From Flexivirga oryzae (GTDB taxonomy: Bacteria; Actinomycetota; Actinomycetes; Actinomycetales; Dermatophilaceae): DNA of 64,000 nucleotides. Position numbers and translations under genes: made by a program. Of this stretch, positions 52,264 through 59,909 are shown piece by piece. The stretch's first letter is position 1, and every line of letters begins with the position of its first letter. The DNA lies in assembly GCF_014190805.1 (NCBI RefSeq), contig NZ_JACHVQ010000005.1, positions 124,001 through 188,000 of the forward strand, given 5' to 3'. The notes under the pieces are model-generated. The model was given only the letters and a program-made list of their open reading frames with translations, had not been told where the DNA came from and made no database searches.

Positions 52264-52737
52264 GTGGACATCTCCATCGCGGGTCACGATGATCTTCGGG
52301 CGCTCGCCGGACTGCTCTGGTTGCATGCGTCACCGGAGGAACAGGCGGCGCAGCCGCTGGAAGCATTCACGGACGACCTTGCGATGTGGTGGTCGGACCA
52401 CGCCGACTCGCATCACGCATTCGTTGCCTGGACCGCCGGTCGGGAGCCGATCGGGATGGCATGGCTCGCGCTGCTGCCTCGGGTGCCGCGGCCCGGCACT
52501 GCGGTGCGTCAATCTGCCGACATACAAAGTGTTTTCGTCATGCCCGAGCATCGAGGTGCAGGGACCGGGTCCGCTCTTGTGCGCACTGCCACTTCCCACG
52601 CCTTCGCGGCGGGGGCGACGCGGGTGACCGTGCGTTCCGGCCGTCGCGCGGTTCCGGTCTACCGACGTCTCGGCTTCGAGGCCTCGGACCGGCTGCTGCA
52701 GCGATCGGCTGACGACGGCCCTGTGGCCGGGTGGTGA
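52264..52737 (+). CDS. GNAT-family N-acetyltransferase
   Basis: A 157-aa acetyltransferase: VDISIAGHDDLRALAGLLWL, IQSVFVMPEHRGAGTGSALVRTATSHA (acetyl-CoA loop R-G-A-G-T-G) and VYRRLGFEASDRLLQR. GTG 52264 starts right at the domain; the frame extends further upstream without support. Substrate unknown. An IS982-type element lies only 6 bp after its stop but leaves it intact. Confidence 0.83.
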   Translation: MDISIAGHDDLRALAGLLWLHASPEEQAAQPLEAFTDDLAMWWSDHADSHHAFVAWTAGREPIGMAWLALLPRVPRPGTAVRQSADIQSVFVMPEHRGAGTGSALVRTATSHAFAAGATRVTVRSGRRAVPVYRRLGFEASDRLLQRSADDGPVAGW

Positions 52738-52743
52738 ACCTAG

Positions 52744-53783
52744 ATGAGTAATTCCTGGCTGTGGCTGGTGTTTTCGGTGTGGCGTGTGATGTTTCGGGTG
52801 GAGGGTGCCCAGACTCGGCGTTGCGTAAACCAACACCGAACCTGGAGGTTCGCCGTGGACGCCGATCTGGACACCCTCGCAACCGCACTCTATGCGCGCG
52901 TTGACGATCTCTTCAAAGACGCGCCCGATCGGCTTCCGGCACGGCCCCGCACAGGGTTCCCGGTGCACCTGACGGATGCCGAGCTGGTGACGTTGTCGGT
53001 GATGCAAGCACTGCTGGGTTTCACCAGTGAAGCACGCTGGCTGCGGTTCGCCACCACCCACTTGCGGCACCTGTTCCCCTACCTGCCGTTACAGCCGGGG
53101 TACAACAAGCGGCTGCGCAAGCTGAGCGCCACCATCGGGTGGCTGATCCGCGTCCTGGGCCGCGACACCAGCATCTGGTCTGATGACGTATGGGTGGTTG
53201 ACTCCACCCCGGTGGAATGTGGCCGGTCCCGGGAGACCGCCAAACGGTCCGACCTGGCCGGATTCGCCGAATACGGTTACTGTGCAAGCCATTCCAGGTT
53301 CTTCTGGGGTTTGCGGTTGCATCTGCTGGCCACCGTACATGGCCTGCCGATCGGGTTCGCCTTGACCGGCGCCAAAGCCGACGAACGCCACGCTTTGCAG
53401 GGCATCCTGGCAGACCCTGCCCTGGCCGACCTGGCGGTCGGAAACACCGTGATCGGGGACAAGAACTACTTCGGCGCCGACTTCGAAGACCACTTGACCC
53501 GGGCCGGGATCGAACTGCTCAGGCCGGCCCGCAAGGGAGAACCCGACCGCCCCGGCAGCCAATTCTTCAAACCGTTACGTCAAGTCATCGAGTCCATCTT
53601 CGACACCCTCAAAGGCCAACTCAACCTGGAAGACCACGGCGCACGCTCCACCAGCGGCGTCATCGTCCGCATCTGGCAACGCCTCCTGGCCATGACCGCA
53701 GCCATCTGGCACAACGACCGCATCGGCGCACCAGTCCTACGCTCCCTAACCGCATACGACCACTGACCCCGGGAATTACTCAT
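52744..53783 (+). mobile_element. IS982-family insertion sequence (about 1.04 kb)
   Basis: Bounded by the inverted repeat ATGAGTAATTCC (52744) and GGAATTACTCAT (ends 53783). On both outer sides the palindromic tetranucleotide CTAG follows. It can be read as a 4-bp target duplication or as an extension of the repeat (CTAGATGAGTAATTCC, 16 bp). It contains one complete transposase gene. Confidence 0.85.
52855..53766 (+). CDS. IS982-family transposase (DDE)
   Basis: A 303-aa transposase: LTDAELVTLSVMQALLGFTSEARWLRF, VWVVDSTPVECGRSRETAKRS (first Asp), GDKNYFGADFEDHL (second Asp) and QVIESIFDTLKGQLNLEDHGARS (Glu) match the IS982/DDE_Tnp_1 pattern. GTG 52855 has GGAGG 7 nt upstream; the frame further up to 52744 is the left end of the IS. 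All catalytic residues seem present. Confidence 0.92.
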   Translation: MDADLDTLATALYARVDDLFKDAPDRLPARPRTGFPVHLTDAELVTLSVMQALLGFTSEARWLRFATTHLRHLFPYLPLQPGYNKRLRKLSATIGWLIRVLGRDTSIWSDDVWVVDSTPVECGRSRETAKRSDLAGFAEYGYCASHSRFFWGLRLHLLATVHGLPIGFALTGAKADERHALQGILADPALADLAVGNTVIGDKNYFGADFEDHLTRAGIELLRPARKGEPDRPGSQFFKPLRQVIESIFDTLKGQLNLEDHGARSTSGVIVRIWQRLLAMTAAIWHNDRIGAPVLRSLTAYDH

Positions 53784-54497
53784 CTAGTTGGCCTTGGCCA
53801 GCTTGCGGAGGAGGTCACGCCACTCGTCGTTGTCCATGTGGGCAGGGACCAGGCTGGCCGGGTCGTCGGGGGACCGGGTGAAGACGTGGCAGCGGTCGTC
53901 GTCCTGCGCGAGCACCACATCGGTGGTGTCGCGGTTGTCGGCCTGGTCCCAACGGCTCACGCTCACCAGCGCCGTCTTGGGGCTCGCCGCCAGGATCGAC
54001 GTCGCGTCGGCGTCCTTCGGGCCGCGATCCCCGGACGGCAGCCGGTCCCACAGCCGATCGAACGCGTTGTCGGTCTTGCGGAGCGAGTAGAAGTGGATGC
54101 CGAGCGCATCGATCAGCACTTCGAGCGTCACGTTCTCCGGCTGTGGCATCAAGATGAACCGCCAGGGGTGGTCGGGTTCGGAGCCGGTCACCCGGGCATC
54201 GAGGATGACACGTGAACGGTGCTGGAAGACGGTGGCGATGCCCAAGTCACCGCGGATCTGCAACTCGTCCGAGCCGTCTTCGGTCGTGATGAGGTTGCGC
54301 GCCGCGAGGGAGCGCACCGCTTCCCCCACCACGGGTGCGGACGGCTCCGCCTCGAGCAGATGAGCGATGCCACCGACCGCGAAGACCTCGGCGATGGTGT
54401 ATCCGCCGAGCGGTACCGGGCCGGTCTCGACCAGGTGCACCAGAGCGTCCAGGGACTCCTGCGGGATGGTCGCCTTGCCGGCTGGGGCGGTGGTCAT
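53784..54497 (-). CDS. Uncharacterised protein, C-terminus at the IS982 edge
   Basis: A 237-aa soluble protein of unknown family: ESLDALVHLVETGPVPLGGYTIAEVFAVGG, LLEAEPSAPVVGEAVRSLAARNLITTEDG resembles a winged-helix-like N-terminal part; the rest is mixed alpha/beta (WRFILMPQPENVTLEVLIDALGIHFYSL). Its TAG stop lies inside the CTAG next to the IS. The original C-terminus may have been replaced on insertion. It overlaps the preceding gene by 4 nt. Confidence 0.65.
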   Translation of the reverse strand: MTTAPAGKATIPQESLDALVHLVETGPVPLGGYTIAEVFAVGGIAHLLEAEPSAPVVGEAVRSLAARNLITTEDGSDELQIRGDLGIATVFQHRSRVILDARVTGSEPDHPWRFILMPQPENVTLEVLIDALGIHFYSLRKTDNAFDRLWDRLPSGDRGPKDADATSILAASPKTALVSVSRWDQADNRDTTDVVLAQDDDRCHVFTRSPDDPASLVPAHMDNDEWRDLLRKLAKAN

Positions 54498-55453
54498 GCG
54501 GTCTCCTCGTTCTTGGTGAATCGGCGTACTGCGCAGGTGATTTCGTGGTCCTTGCCGCGGATCGTCGCGGTGGTGGTCTGATCGGCATCCGGCAGCGTCC
54601 AGCCCGGACTCGAGCTGCGGGCGTCCTCCAGAGCCGCGTGCGCTGCGGTGCGCGGCGCGGCATGGACATAGACGTCGGCAGAGCCGAACAGGCCGCGCCC
54701 GTTGCGTCCCTCCCGATGGAACACCAGCTCTGCAAACGTGTTCCGTCTGTCCGGTGGTGGGAACAACTTGGCCAGCTCCGGAGACGCCGACGTGGTGTCG
54801 TCCTGATCCTCGATGCGTTCCAGGGTGCTGGTCAGCTCATGTGCGGCGTCGGCCGGCACCTGCACCGTCGCAAACATGGCGGGTGCCAGGTACACCGGGC
54901 GGCGCTCGGTCTGCTTGGACAGTCCCCAGGGGCCGACATTGCTCTTGGTGATCCGGTAGACGACGTAGTCGCACAGGTGGCGAATGTCGTTCATCGTCGG
55001 CAGGTGGAACCCGGGACCCATCGCCGCAGGCGTCTTCTCCAGCTGCACCCACGTGCCGGTGAGCGTTCGGCCGTGCAGCTTCTCGCGGACGAGCGGACCC
55101 TTGAGTCCCAGGTCGGGGTAGCGGTGCTTGTCGACGTTCGGGTGGTGGCTCGACAATCGCTCGTGCGTCTTGGGGAAACGCCAGCGCGTGTAGAGCTCCG
55201 GATCGTCGACGAGAACGTGTCCGCCCCAGAGGACCTCCCGCAACTGGGGCACGTCCAGGCCGTGACGTTCGAGGTCGGCGATGATGGTCGCCTCCGGTCG
55301 GGTGAGTCGCCGTGCCGCGAGCTTCAGCCCGGTCCGGAAGACGCCCACCCGGGACGTGATGTCGACCAGGAGCCGGACGCGCTTGCGCACCTCTTCGGCG
55401 GCAGCTCCGCTGAGGACCGGCGCCGTGGTTTCCGCAGGATGCTGATCGGTCAT
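54494..55453 (-). CDS. Uncharacterised protein, paired with 53784-54497
   Basis: A 319-aa soluble protein without any domain I recognise: VRKRVRLLVDITSRVGVFRTGLKLAARRLTRPEATIIADLERHG, GTWVQLEKTPAAMGPGFHLP, RHLCDYVVYRITKSNVGPWGL, ending in an alpha/beta part. It starts the two-gene operon. Both proteins share a similar C-terminal style (acidic, with a long beta-rich stretch) but no clear homology to each other. Confidence 0.65.
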   Translation of the reverse strand: MTDQHPAETTAPVLSGAAAEEVRKRVRLLVDITSRVGVFRTGLKLAARRLTRPEATIIADLERHGLDVPQLREVLWGGHVLVDDPELYTRWRFPKTHERLSSHHPNVDKHRYPDLGLKGPLVREKLHGRTLTGTWVQLEKTPAAMGPGFHLPTMNDIRHLCDYVVYRITKSNVGPWGLSKQTERRPVYLAPAMFATVQVPADAAHELTSTLERIEDQDDTTSASPELAKLFPPPDRRNTFAELVFHREGRNGRGLFGSADVYVHAAPRTAAHAALEDARSSSPGWTLPDADQTTTATIRGKDHEITCAVRRFTKNEETA

Positions 55454-55571
55454 GCCAGCACCGTATCCCCCGGATCTGCGTCGACGCTGTCGGTCACCGG
55501 GGTACGGGGGTGGAACGACGCCTCACGGCATACCCCGTCGTGACCGCTCGATTGCCGTGTCGGGGTCTCCG

Positions 55572-56066
55572 TCAGCGCGGGCGCGCCGCGGCGCCGAAGA
55601 GGATCGGGCCCGGATCGGCCAGCGCCAACGCCAGCTGTTTCTCGAATCGCGGTAGCAGCGGCGGCAACTCGTCGAGACCGAACCACTGCACCTCGCTGGA
55701 CTCCTCGTCACCGACCGTGGCCTCGCCGGACACCCAGCGGCATCGGAAGGCGTGATCGAGGTACTGGCAGCGATCGCCGTTGTCGTAGGCGATCGGGCGG
55801 AGGGCAGTGACCGCGAGCAGCCGCTCGACCTCGATCTCGACGCACGCCTCTTCGCGCGCCTCGCGCTGTGCCGTGACGTCCGGCTCCTCACCGGGGTCGC
55901 AGATGCCGGTCACCGGGGTCCATCGCCCGTTGTCCGAGCGTCGCACGAGCAGGACCTGCGGGCCGTCGGACCCGTTGCGCAGGATGTACGCCGATGCGCC
56001 TGGCATCCAGAGCAGGTCGGTGCCGATCTTCGCGCGGAGGTCGGCGACATACTCGGGGATCGGCAT
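55572..56066 (-). CDS. Nudix hydrolase
   Basis: A 164-aa Nudix protein: GICDPGEEPDVTAQREAREEACVEI is the Nudix box, with the final Gly replaced by Cys, still with the REAREE metal-binding core. N-terminal DLLWMPGASAYILRNGSDGPQVLLVRRSDNGRWTPVTG binds the substrate. ATG 56066 starts at the domain; the longer frame upstream is not coding. It hydrolyses a nucleoside diphosphate derivative; which one is unknown. Confidence 0.88.
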   Translation of the reverse strand: MPIPEYVADLRAKIGTDLLWMPGASAYILRNGSDGPQVLLVRRSDNGRWTPVTGICDPGEEPDVTAQREAREEACVEIEVERLLAVTALRPIAYDNGDRCQYLDHAFRCRWVSGEATVGDEESSEVQWFGLDELPPLLPRFEKQLALALADPGPILFGAAARPR

Positions 56067-56152
56067 GGCCCGAGTGTAAGGAGCGGCGGTGCGATCCTCG
56101 GACGCGCCTCGCGAGGTAGGCGCCGTACCGGTCGAGCACGGGCGGTCGGCTC

Positions 56153-56686
56153 TCAGCGGGGGTTTTGCTCCCGCGGGGGCCATGCGCTGGTGCCCGGAGG
56201 TGGCGGAAACGGCATGCTCTGCGGCGGGTATGGCGGCCGTTGGGCGGCGGCGCGGCGCTCGCCGGCGACGCGCACGACCGTCAGGGTGAAGGCGGCGATC
56301 AGGAGCACCACGGCGGCACCGGCGGACCACCAGGCGAGGCTGCTGGATGCGTCGACACTGATGACCGTCAGCGTCGTCAGGATGCTCTGGGTGCTGTCCG
56401 GAGCGTCGCCCGAGTCGGGCACCGCCAGCCCGACCACGAATCCCGCGACCCCTGCACACGCAACGACCAGTGCTTCGAGAGCGGCGAATCGTCGCGGTCG
56501 GACCGGACTGCAGACGACGGCTATCGCGATGGGTCCCGCGAGGATGACGACGGCGGGCACGACGATCACCGGGTAGAAGATCACGCCCCAACCGGCCGCA
56601 CCGAAGAACATGCGCCCCCACGAGATCCAGCCGCAGAGGAGCAGCGCCACCGGCCCGAAGGCCCACCACGTCAGCTTCCCCACCAT
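56153..56686 (-). CDS. Small membrane protein, four predicted helices
   Basis: A 177-aa protein with helices at about 8-21 (FGPVALLLCGWISW), 32-58 (VIFYPVIVVPAVVILAGPIAIAVV), 68-88 and 112-138, followed by a Pro-rich cytoplasmic tail (YPPQSMPFPPPPGTSAWPP). No family recognised. It stands alone, divergent from the YbjQ-type gene. Confidence 0.65.
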   Translation of the reverse strand: MVGKLTWWAFGPVALLLCGWISWGRMFFGAAGWGVIFYPVIVVPAVVILAGPIAIAVVCSPVRPRRFAALEALVVACAGVAGFVVGLAVPDSGDAPDSTQSILTTLTVISVDASSSLAWWSAGAAVVLLIAAFTLTVVRVAGERRAAAQRPPYPPQSMPFPPPPGTSAWPPREQNPR

Positions 56687-56778
56687 GTGGCGCAGGATAG
56701 CCCGCCGCCGCCCGGCGTTCAGCTGGTTCCCAGGGTTGCGTCAGAAGCTGCAGCATTGGCTCAGTCGAGGGGATCGGT

Positions 56779-57663
56779 ATGGCGTTCGGGAAGAAGGACA
56801 ACGACCAACAGGTGGCAGCACCGCCGGTCGCGGGTGCAGCGGCGCCGCAGGCGAGTGTCGCCAGCGGGATTCCCGCCGCTGCGATGGAGCGCGTGCAGCG
56901 GTTGGCCGCCCGGGAGCAGCAGGACAAGTCGGCGTTCACCTCGGACCTGTCGGTCAGCGAATTCCTGCTGGTCCACAAGCTCGGGTTCGACGCGGTCGGA
57001 TACGTGATGGGTACGTCGATCTATCACATCGGGTTCCAGGCGCAGCGGTGGGGACAATCGATGGAGCTGGAGGTCCTGTCCTCTGCGATGTATCACGCTC
57101 GGTCGCTCGCGGTGGAGCGGATGCGCAGCGAGGCTCACGCACTCGGCGCTGACGGCATCGTCGGGGTGAAGTTGCAGATCCAGCGATATGCCTGGCAACA
57201 GGGCGAATTGGAATTCATCGCGCAAGGGACGGCGATTCGGGCGCGGCAACCGAATGCGTCATACAAGCTGCAGGACGGCGGTCCGTTCACCTCCGATCTG
57301 TCCGGGCAGGACTTCTACACGCTCGTGCGGGCTGGCCACTTCCCGCGTGCGTTCGTGTTCGGTGCGTGCGTCTATCACGTTGCGCACCAAGGTATCCGGC
57401 AGAGCATGAAGATGGCCGGGCGCAACATGGAGATGCCGCAATTCACCGAGGCGGCATACACCGCACGGGAATTGGCGATGACGCGGATGGAGAACGAGGC
57501 CAACCGATTCGGGGCTGACGGGATCGTCGGCGTGCGTACCGATGTCAGCGCGCACATCTGGGGTGAGCACGCCTCCGAGTTCCTCGCGATCGGCACCGGG
57601 GTGGTGAGCTCGCCGGAGAGTGGTATGCCGGAACCCACGCTGACACTGGGGCTCGACAACTGA
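56779..57663 (+). CDS. Protein with two YbjQ-type (heavy-metal-binding) domains
   Basis: A 294-aa protein with an Ala/Pro-rich leader and two copies of the same domain. Copy 1 has FTSDLSVSEFLLVHKLGFDAVGYVMGTSIYHIGF and ERMRSEAHALGADGIVGVKL. Copy 2 has FTSDLSGQDFYTLVRAGHFPRAFVFGACVYHVAH and TRMENEANRFGADGIVGVRT. The A-x-x-x-GADGIVGV motif is that of the YbjQ/DUF74 fold, which forms pentamers. Function unknown. The next gene starts inside its stop codon. Confidence 0.75.
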   Translation: MAFGKKDNDQQVAAPPVAGAAAPQASVASGIPAAAMERVQRLAAREQQDKSAFTSDLSVSEFLLVHKLGFDAVGYVMGTSIYHIGFQAQRWGQSMELEVLSSAMYHARSLAVERMRSEAHALGADGIVGVKLQIQRYAWQQGELEFIAQGTAIRARQPNASYKLQDGGPFTSDLSGQDFYTLVRAGHFPRAFVFGACVYHVAHQGIRQSMKMAGRNMEMPQFTEAAYTARELAMTRMENEANRFGADGIVGVRTDVSAHIWGEHASEFLAIGTGVVSSPESGMPEPTLTLGLDN

Positions 57664-58169
57664 TGTTCGGTCGGAAGAAGCAGCGACCACCGCTGATGCC
57701 ACCACCACCGGAATACGGCCCGTCGGTGCCGAAACCGTTCTCCGAGTTGATTCCTCAGGGCCAGGAGAGCGCGCTCGCCCGGCTGGCGCGGACCTCCCGG
57801 ATCCCGGACGACGCTCGAAACCTCGTCTACACGCTCGACACGGAGACGACGCAAACCCTGCAGTATCTGGCGCAGGATCCCGCCGCGGTGCGTGACAGTT
57901 ACGAGATCGAGCAGATCCGTGACGAGCACGCCCCTGCGGTCGTGCAGAGTTACGTCGCCGTTCCGGGTGCGGCAGGCGCGGTCCTTCCCGACGGGCGCAC
58001 GCTGAGCCAGGTACTGGTCGCGAACCTCAGCACGCTGCTGGAGGCGACGCGGGAGATCCGCCGGCGCGCGACCGAGCGGGGGGAGCAGCAGATGCAGGTC
58101 AACGACGTGTTCCTGCGTGACAAGTTCGCTCCGGGTGACGGGTCGCTTCGCTTGCCGGGCGCGGACTGA
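57663..58169 (+). CDS. Uncharacterised protein cotranscribed with the YbjQ-type gene
   Basis: A 168-aa soluble protein: MFGRKKQRPPLMPPPPEYGPSVPKPFSELIPQGQ then helices (DARNLVYTLDTETTQTLQYLAQDP, LSQVLVANLSTLLEATREIRRRATERGEQQMQVNDVFLRDKF). No family recognised. The ATG shares one base with the stop of the gene before (TGATG), so the two are translationally linked and probably work together. It is convergent with the hemerythrin gene. Confidence 0.7.
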   Translation: MFGRKKQRPPLMPPPPEYGPSVPKPFSELIPQGQESALARLARTSRIPDDARNLVYTLDTETTQTLQYLAQDPAAVRDSYEIEQIRDEHAPAVVQSYVAVPGAAGAVLPDGRTLSQVLVANLSTLLEATREIRRRATERGEQQMQVNDVFLRDKFAPGDGSLRLPGAD

Positions 58170-58184
58170 CGATCGCACGCGCCG

Positions 58185-58694
58185 TCAGGCGGTGGCCTTC
58201 TCGCAACTCCAACCTTCAGGGGTGGTCCCTGAGTAGAGGAAATCCGCGAGATCGTCGTGCGACGCCTCGTCCAGGTCGAGGTCCGCCCTCGGATAGAGGA
58301 TCGGCTCCTCCTTGGTGTTGTGTTCGTCCAGCAGAGCGAGCAACTGTCGACATTGGTCGAGCAGCGTCTTCGGCGCCGCGTCGTTGCTCGCGGTGTCACC
58401 GAGCGCCGTGTCGATGCCGGCCATGGCGTCCCAGAGTGTTCCGTGCTCGCGCAACATCACCATGACCGGCATCATCAGCCCGGCGGCACGCAGCGGTGGG
58501 AAGAGGATGGTTTCCTCGAGGTAGATGTGTCGTCGGAGCGCGTCCATGGCGCGCGTGAGCGGCTCCGCGCGCACCTCGCCGGCGTCCGCGGCGGACACGA
58601 ACTCCTCGATCCCGGCGTCGATCTCGCGGTGTTCACGCGTGAGTGCGGCTTCCAGGGTGTCGGCGCTCGAAGCGTCGGCCGGCTCGTTCGTCAT
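58185..58694 (-). CDS. Hemerythrin-domain protein
   Basis: A 169-aa four-helix protein: LTREHREIDAGIEEFV, MDALRRHIYLEETILFPPLRAAGLMMPVMVMLREHGTLWDAM and LLALLDEHNTKEEPILYPRADL place the H-HxxxE-HxxxH/E di-iron ligands in the usual order. Such proteins bind oxygen or NO, or shield iron. It follows the small membrane-protein gene by 27 bp, GGAGAT precedes its start, and the pair is probably one operon. Confidence 0.88.
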   Translation of the reverse strand: MTNEPADASSADTLEAALTREHREIDAGIEEFVSAADAGEVRAEPLTRAMDALRRHIYLEETILFPPLRAAGLMMPVMVMLREHGTLWDAMAGIDTALGDTASNDAAPKTLLDQCRQLLALLDEHNTKEEPILYPRADLDLDEASHDDLADFLYSGTTPEGWSCEKATA

Positions 58695-58721
58695 GGTGAT
58701 CTCCTTCGGGATGGGCGGCAG

Positions 58722-59204
58722 TCAGCCGGCCATGAAACAGCCGAGCACGACGAGGATCAGGCTGAGCACACCGAGCGCCGCCCGCAGGATGGATGCCGAA
58801 CGTTGACCACGGCGGATGGCGTCGACGTCCGCGGGGTTCTGGTCGCTGTCCAGGGCACTGCGACGCAGCCGAGTCATCCGGCGGGCCTGTTGCACCGCGT
58901 AGGCGAGCAGCACGACCAGGGCGATGGCGACGACGAGGCAGGTGATGGCGGCGCCGTCCCAGGCGTGTGAGCTGGCGACGACTGCACCGCTGATGAGGGC
59001 GATCCCCAGCGCGGGTGTGCCGATGCGCAGGTAGGTGCGTCCGAGCGACCGGAAGAACGCCACCCGTGCCGCCGGCTCCATGGTCGCAGTCGCGGTGCGT
59101 GCGACGACGCCGATCGCGACGTAGCCACCCACCCACACGCAGGTACTCAGCACCAGGACCGTCACCAGCAGCCCGTGACCGAAGCTCGACATGGTTTTCA
59201 CCAT
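58722..59204 (-). CDS. Membrane protein, four helices
   Basis: A 160-aa protein with helices at about 10-30 (LLVTVLVLSTCVWVGGYVAIGVV), 62-80 (GTPALGIALISGAVVAS), 86-104 (ITCLVVAIALVVLLAYA) and 142-158 (ALGVLSLILVVLGCFMA). The layout recalls DUF2269/CopD-like membrane proteins, but I cannot assign it. ATG 59204 or 59192 may be the start. It is likely cotranscribed with the hemerythrin gene. Confidence 0.7.
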   Translation of the reverse strand: MVKTMSSFGHGLLVTVLVLSTCVWVGGYVAIGVVARTATATMEPAARVAFFRSLGRTYLRIGTPALGIALISGAVVASSHAWDGAAITCLVVAIALVVLLAYAVQQARRMTRLRRSALDSDQNPADVDAIRRGQRSASILRAALGVLSLILVVLGCFMAG

Positions 59205-59280
59205 AAGGCATTGTGAAAACTAGTGGATGCCCGACCGGTCGCCCAGACCCCGCTGTGCCGGCCGATTGGCCCCCGGCCAT

Positions 59281-59770
59281 GCCACGCTGGCTGAACAGGC
59301 GAGCCGGTCATTTTGCGCTGGCCGAGTAGCCGATCCGACGCGCTGGCCGAGTTGCCCCCGCGGTGGCCGAGTAGGCGAGCCCGCAAGGGCGAGCCGTATC
59401 GAGGTCCGCGTCACCCCGCGCCGGCCGAGGTGCCGCCACGCTGGCCGAGTTGCCCCCCGCGCTGGCCGAGTAGGCGAGCGCGCCATGGCGCGCTGGCCGA
59501 GCAGCCGTATGCCGCGCCGGCCGAGTAGCCGTGGGGGAGCGCAGCGGAGGAACGGCGTGTCGAGGTCCGCGTCACCCCGCGCTGGCCGAGTATGTCGAGG
59601 CCGCGATATTGCGCTGGCGAGCAGCCGTATGCCGCGCCGGCGAGTAGCTGACCCGACGCGCTGCCAAGTAGCCGATCCCACGCGTTGGCCGAGTAGGCGA
59701 GCCGGCTATTTTGCGCTGGCCGAGTAGCCGTGGGGGAGCGCAGCGGAGGAACGGCGTATCGAGGTCCGCG
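59281..59770. repeat. Left repeat array of the DUF222-HNH locus (core GGCCGAGT)
   Basis: About fourteen degenerate units around the core CTGGCCGAGTAG, for example at 59319, 59343, 59363, 59441, 59463, 59582 and 59717, with variants such as CTGGCCGAGC and CCGGCGAGTA. A longer block (CCGAGTAGCCGTGGGGGAGC onward, about 50 bp) is repeated 199 bp apart at 59521 and 59720. No gene is supported between 59205 and 59909. The units recall REP-like repeats beside 13E12-type genes in other actinobacteria. Confidence 0.85.
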
Positions 59771-59909
59771 CACAGTTTTCGGCGTACTTCCGATACGTTT
59801 TGGGTCAAGCGTATCGGAGAAATGTTCGCATAACCTCTGTACTTCCTGAACGCCACCCGATAGAATCATGACAACGAAACCACCCAGGGGACAGGGGGAT
59901 CCGACCATC

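Noticed and set aside
53784..54497. ESX secretion chaperone (EspG-like)
   Set aside because: Size is roughly similar, but no ESX gene is nearby and no EspG motif could be recognised.
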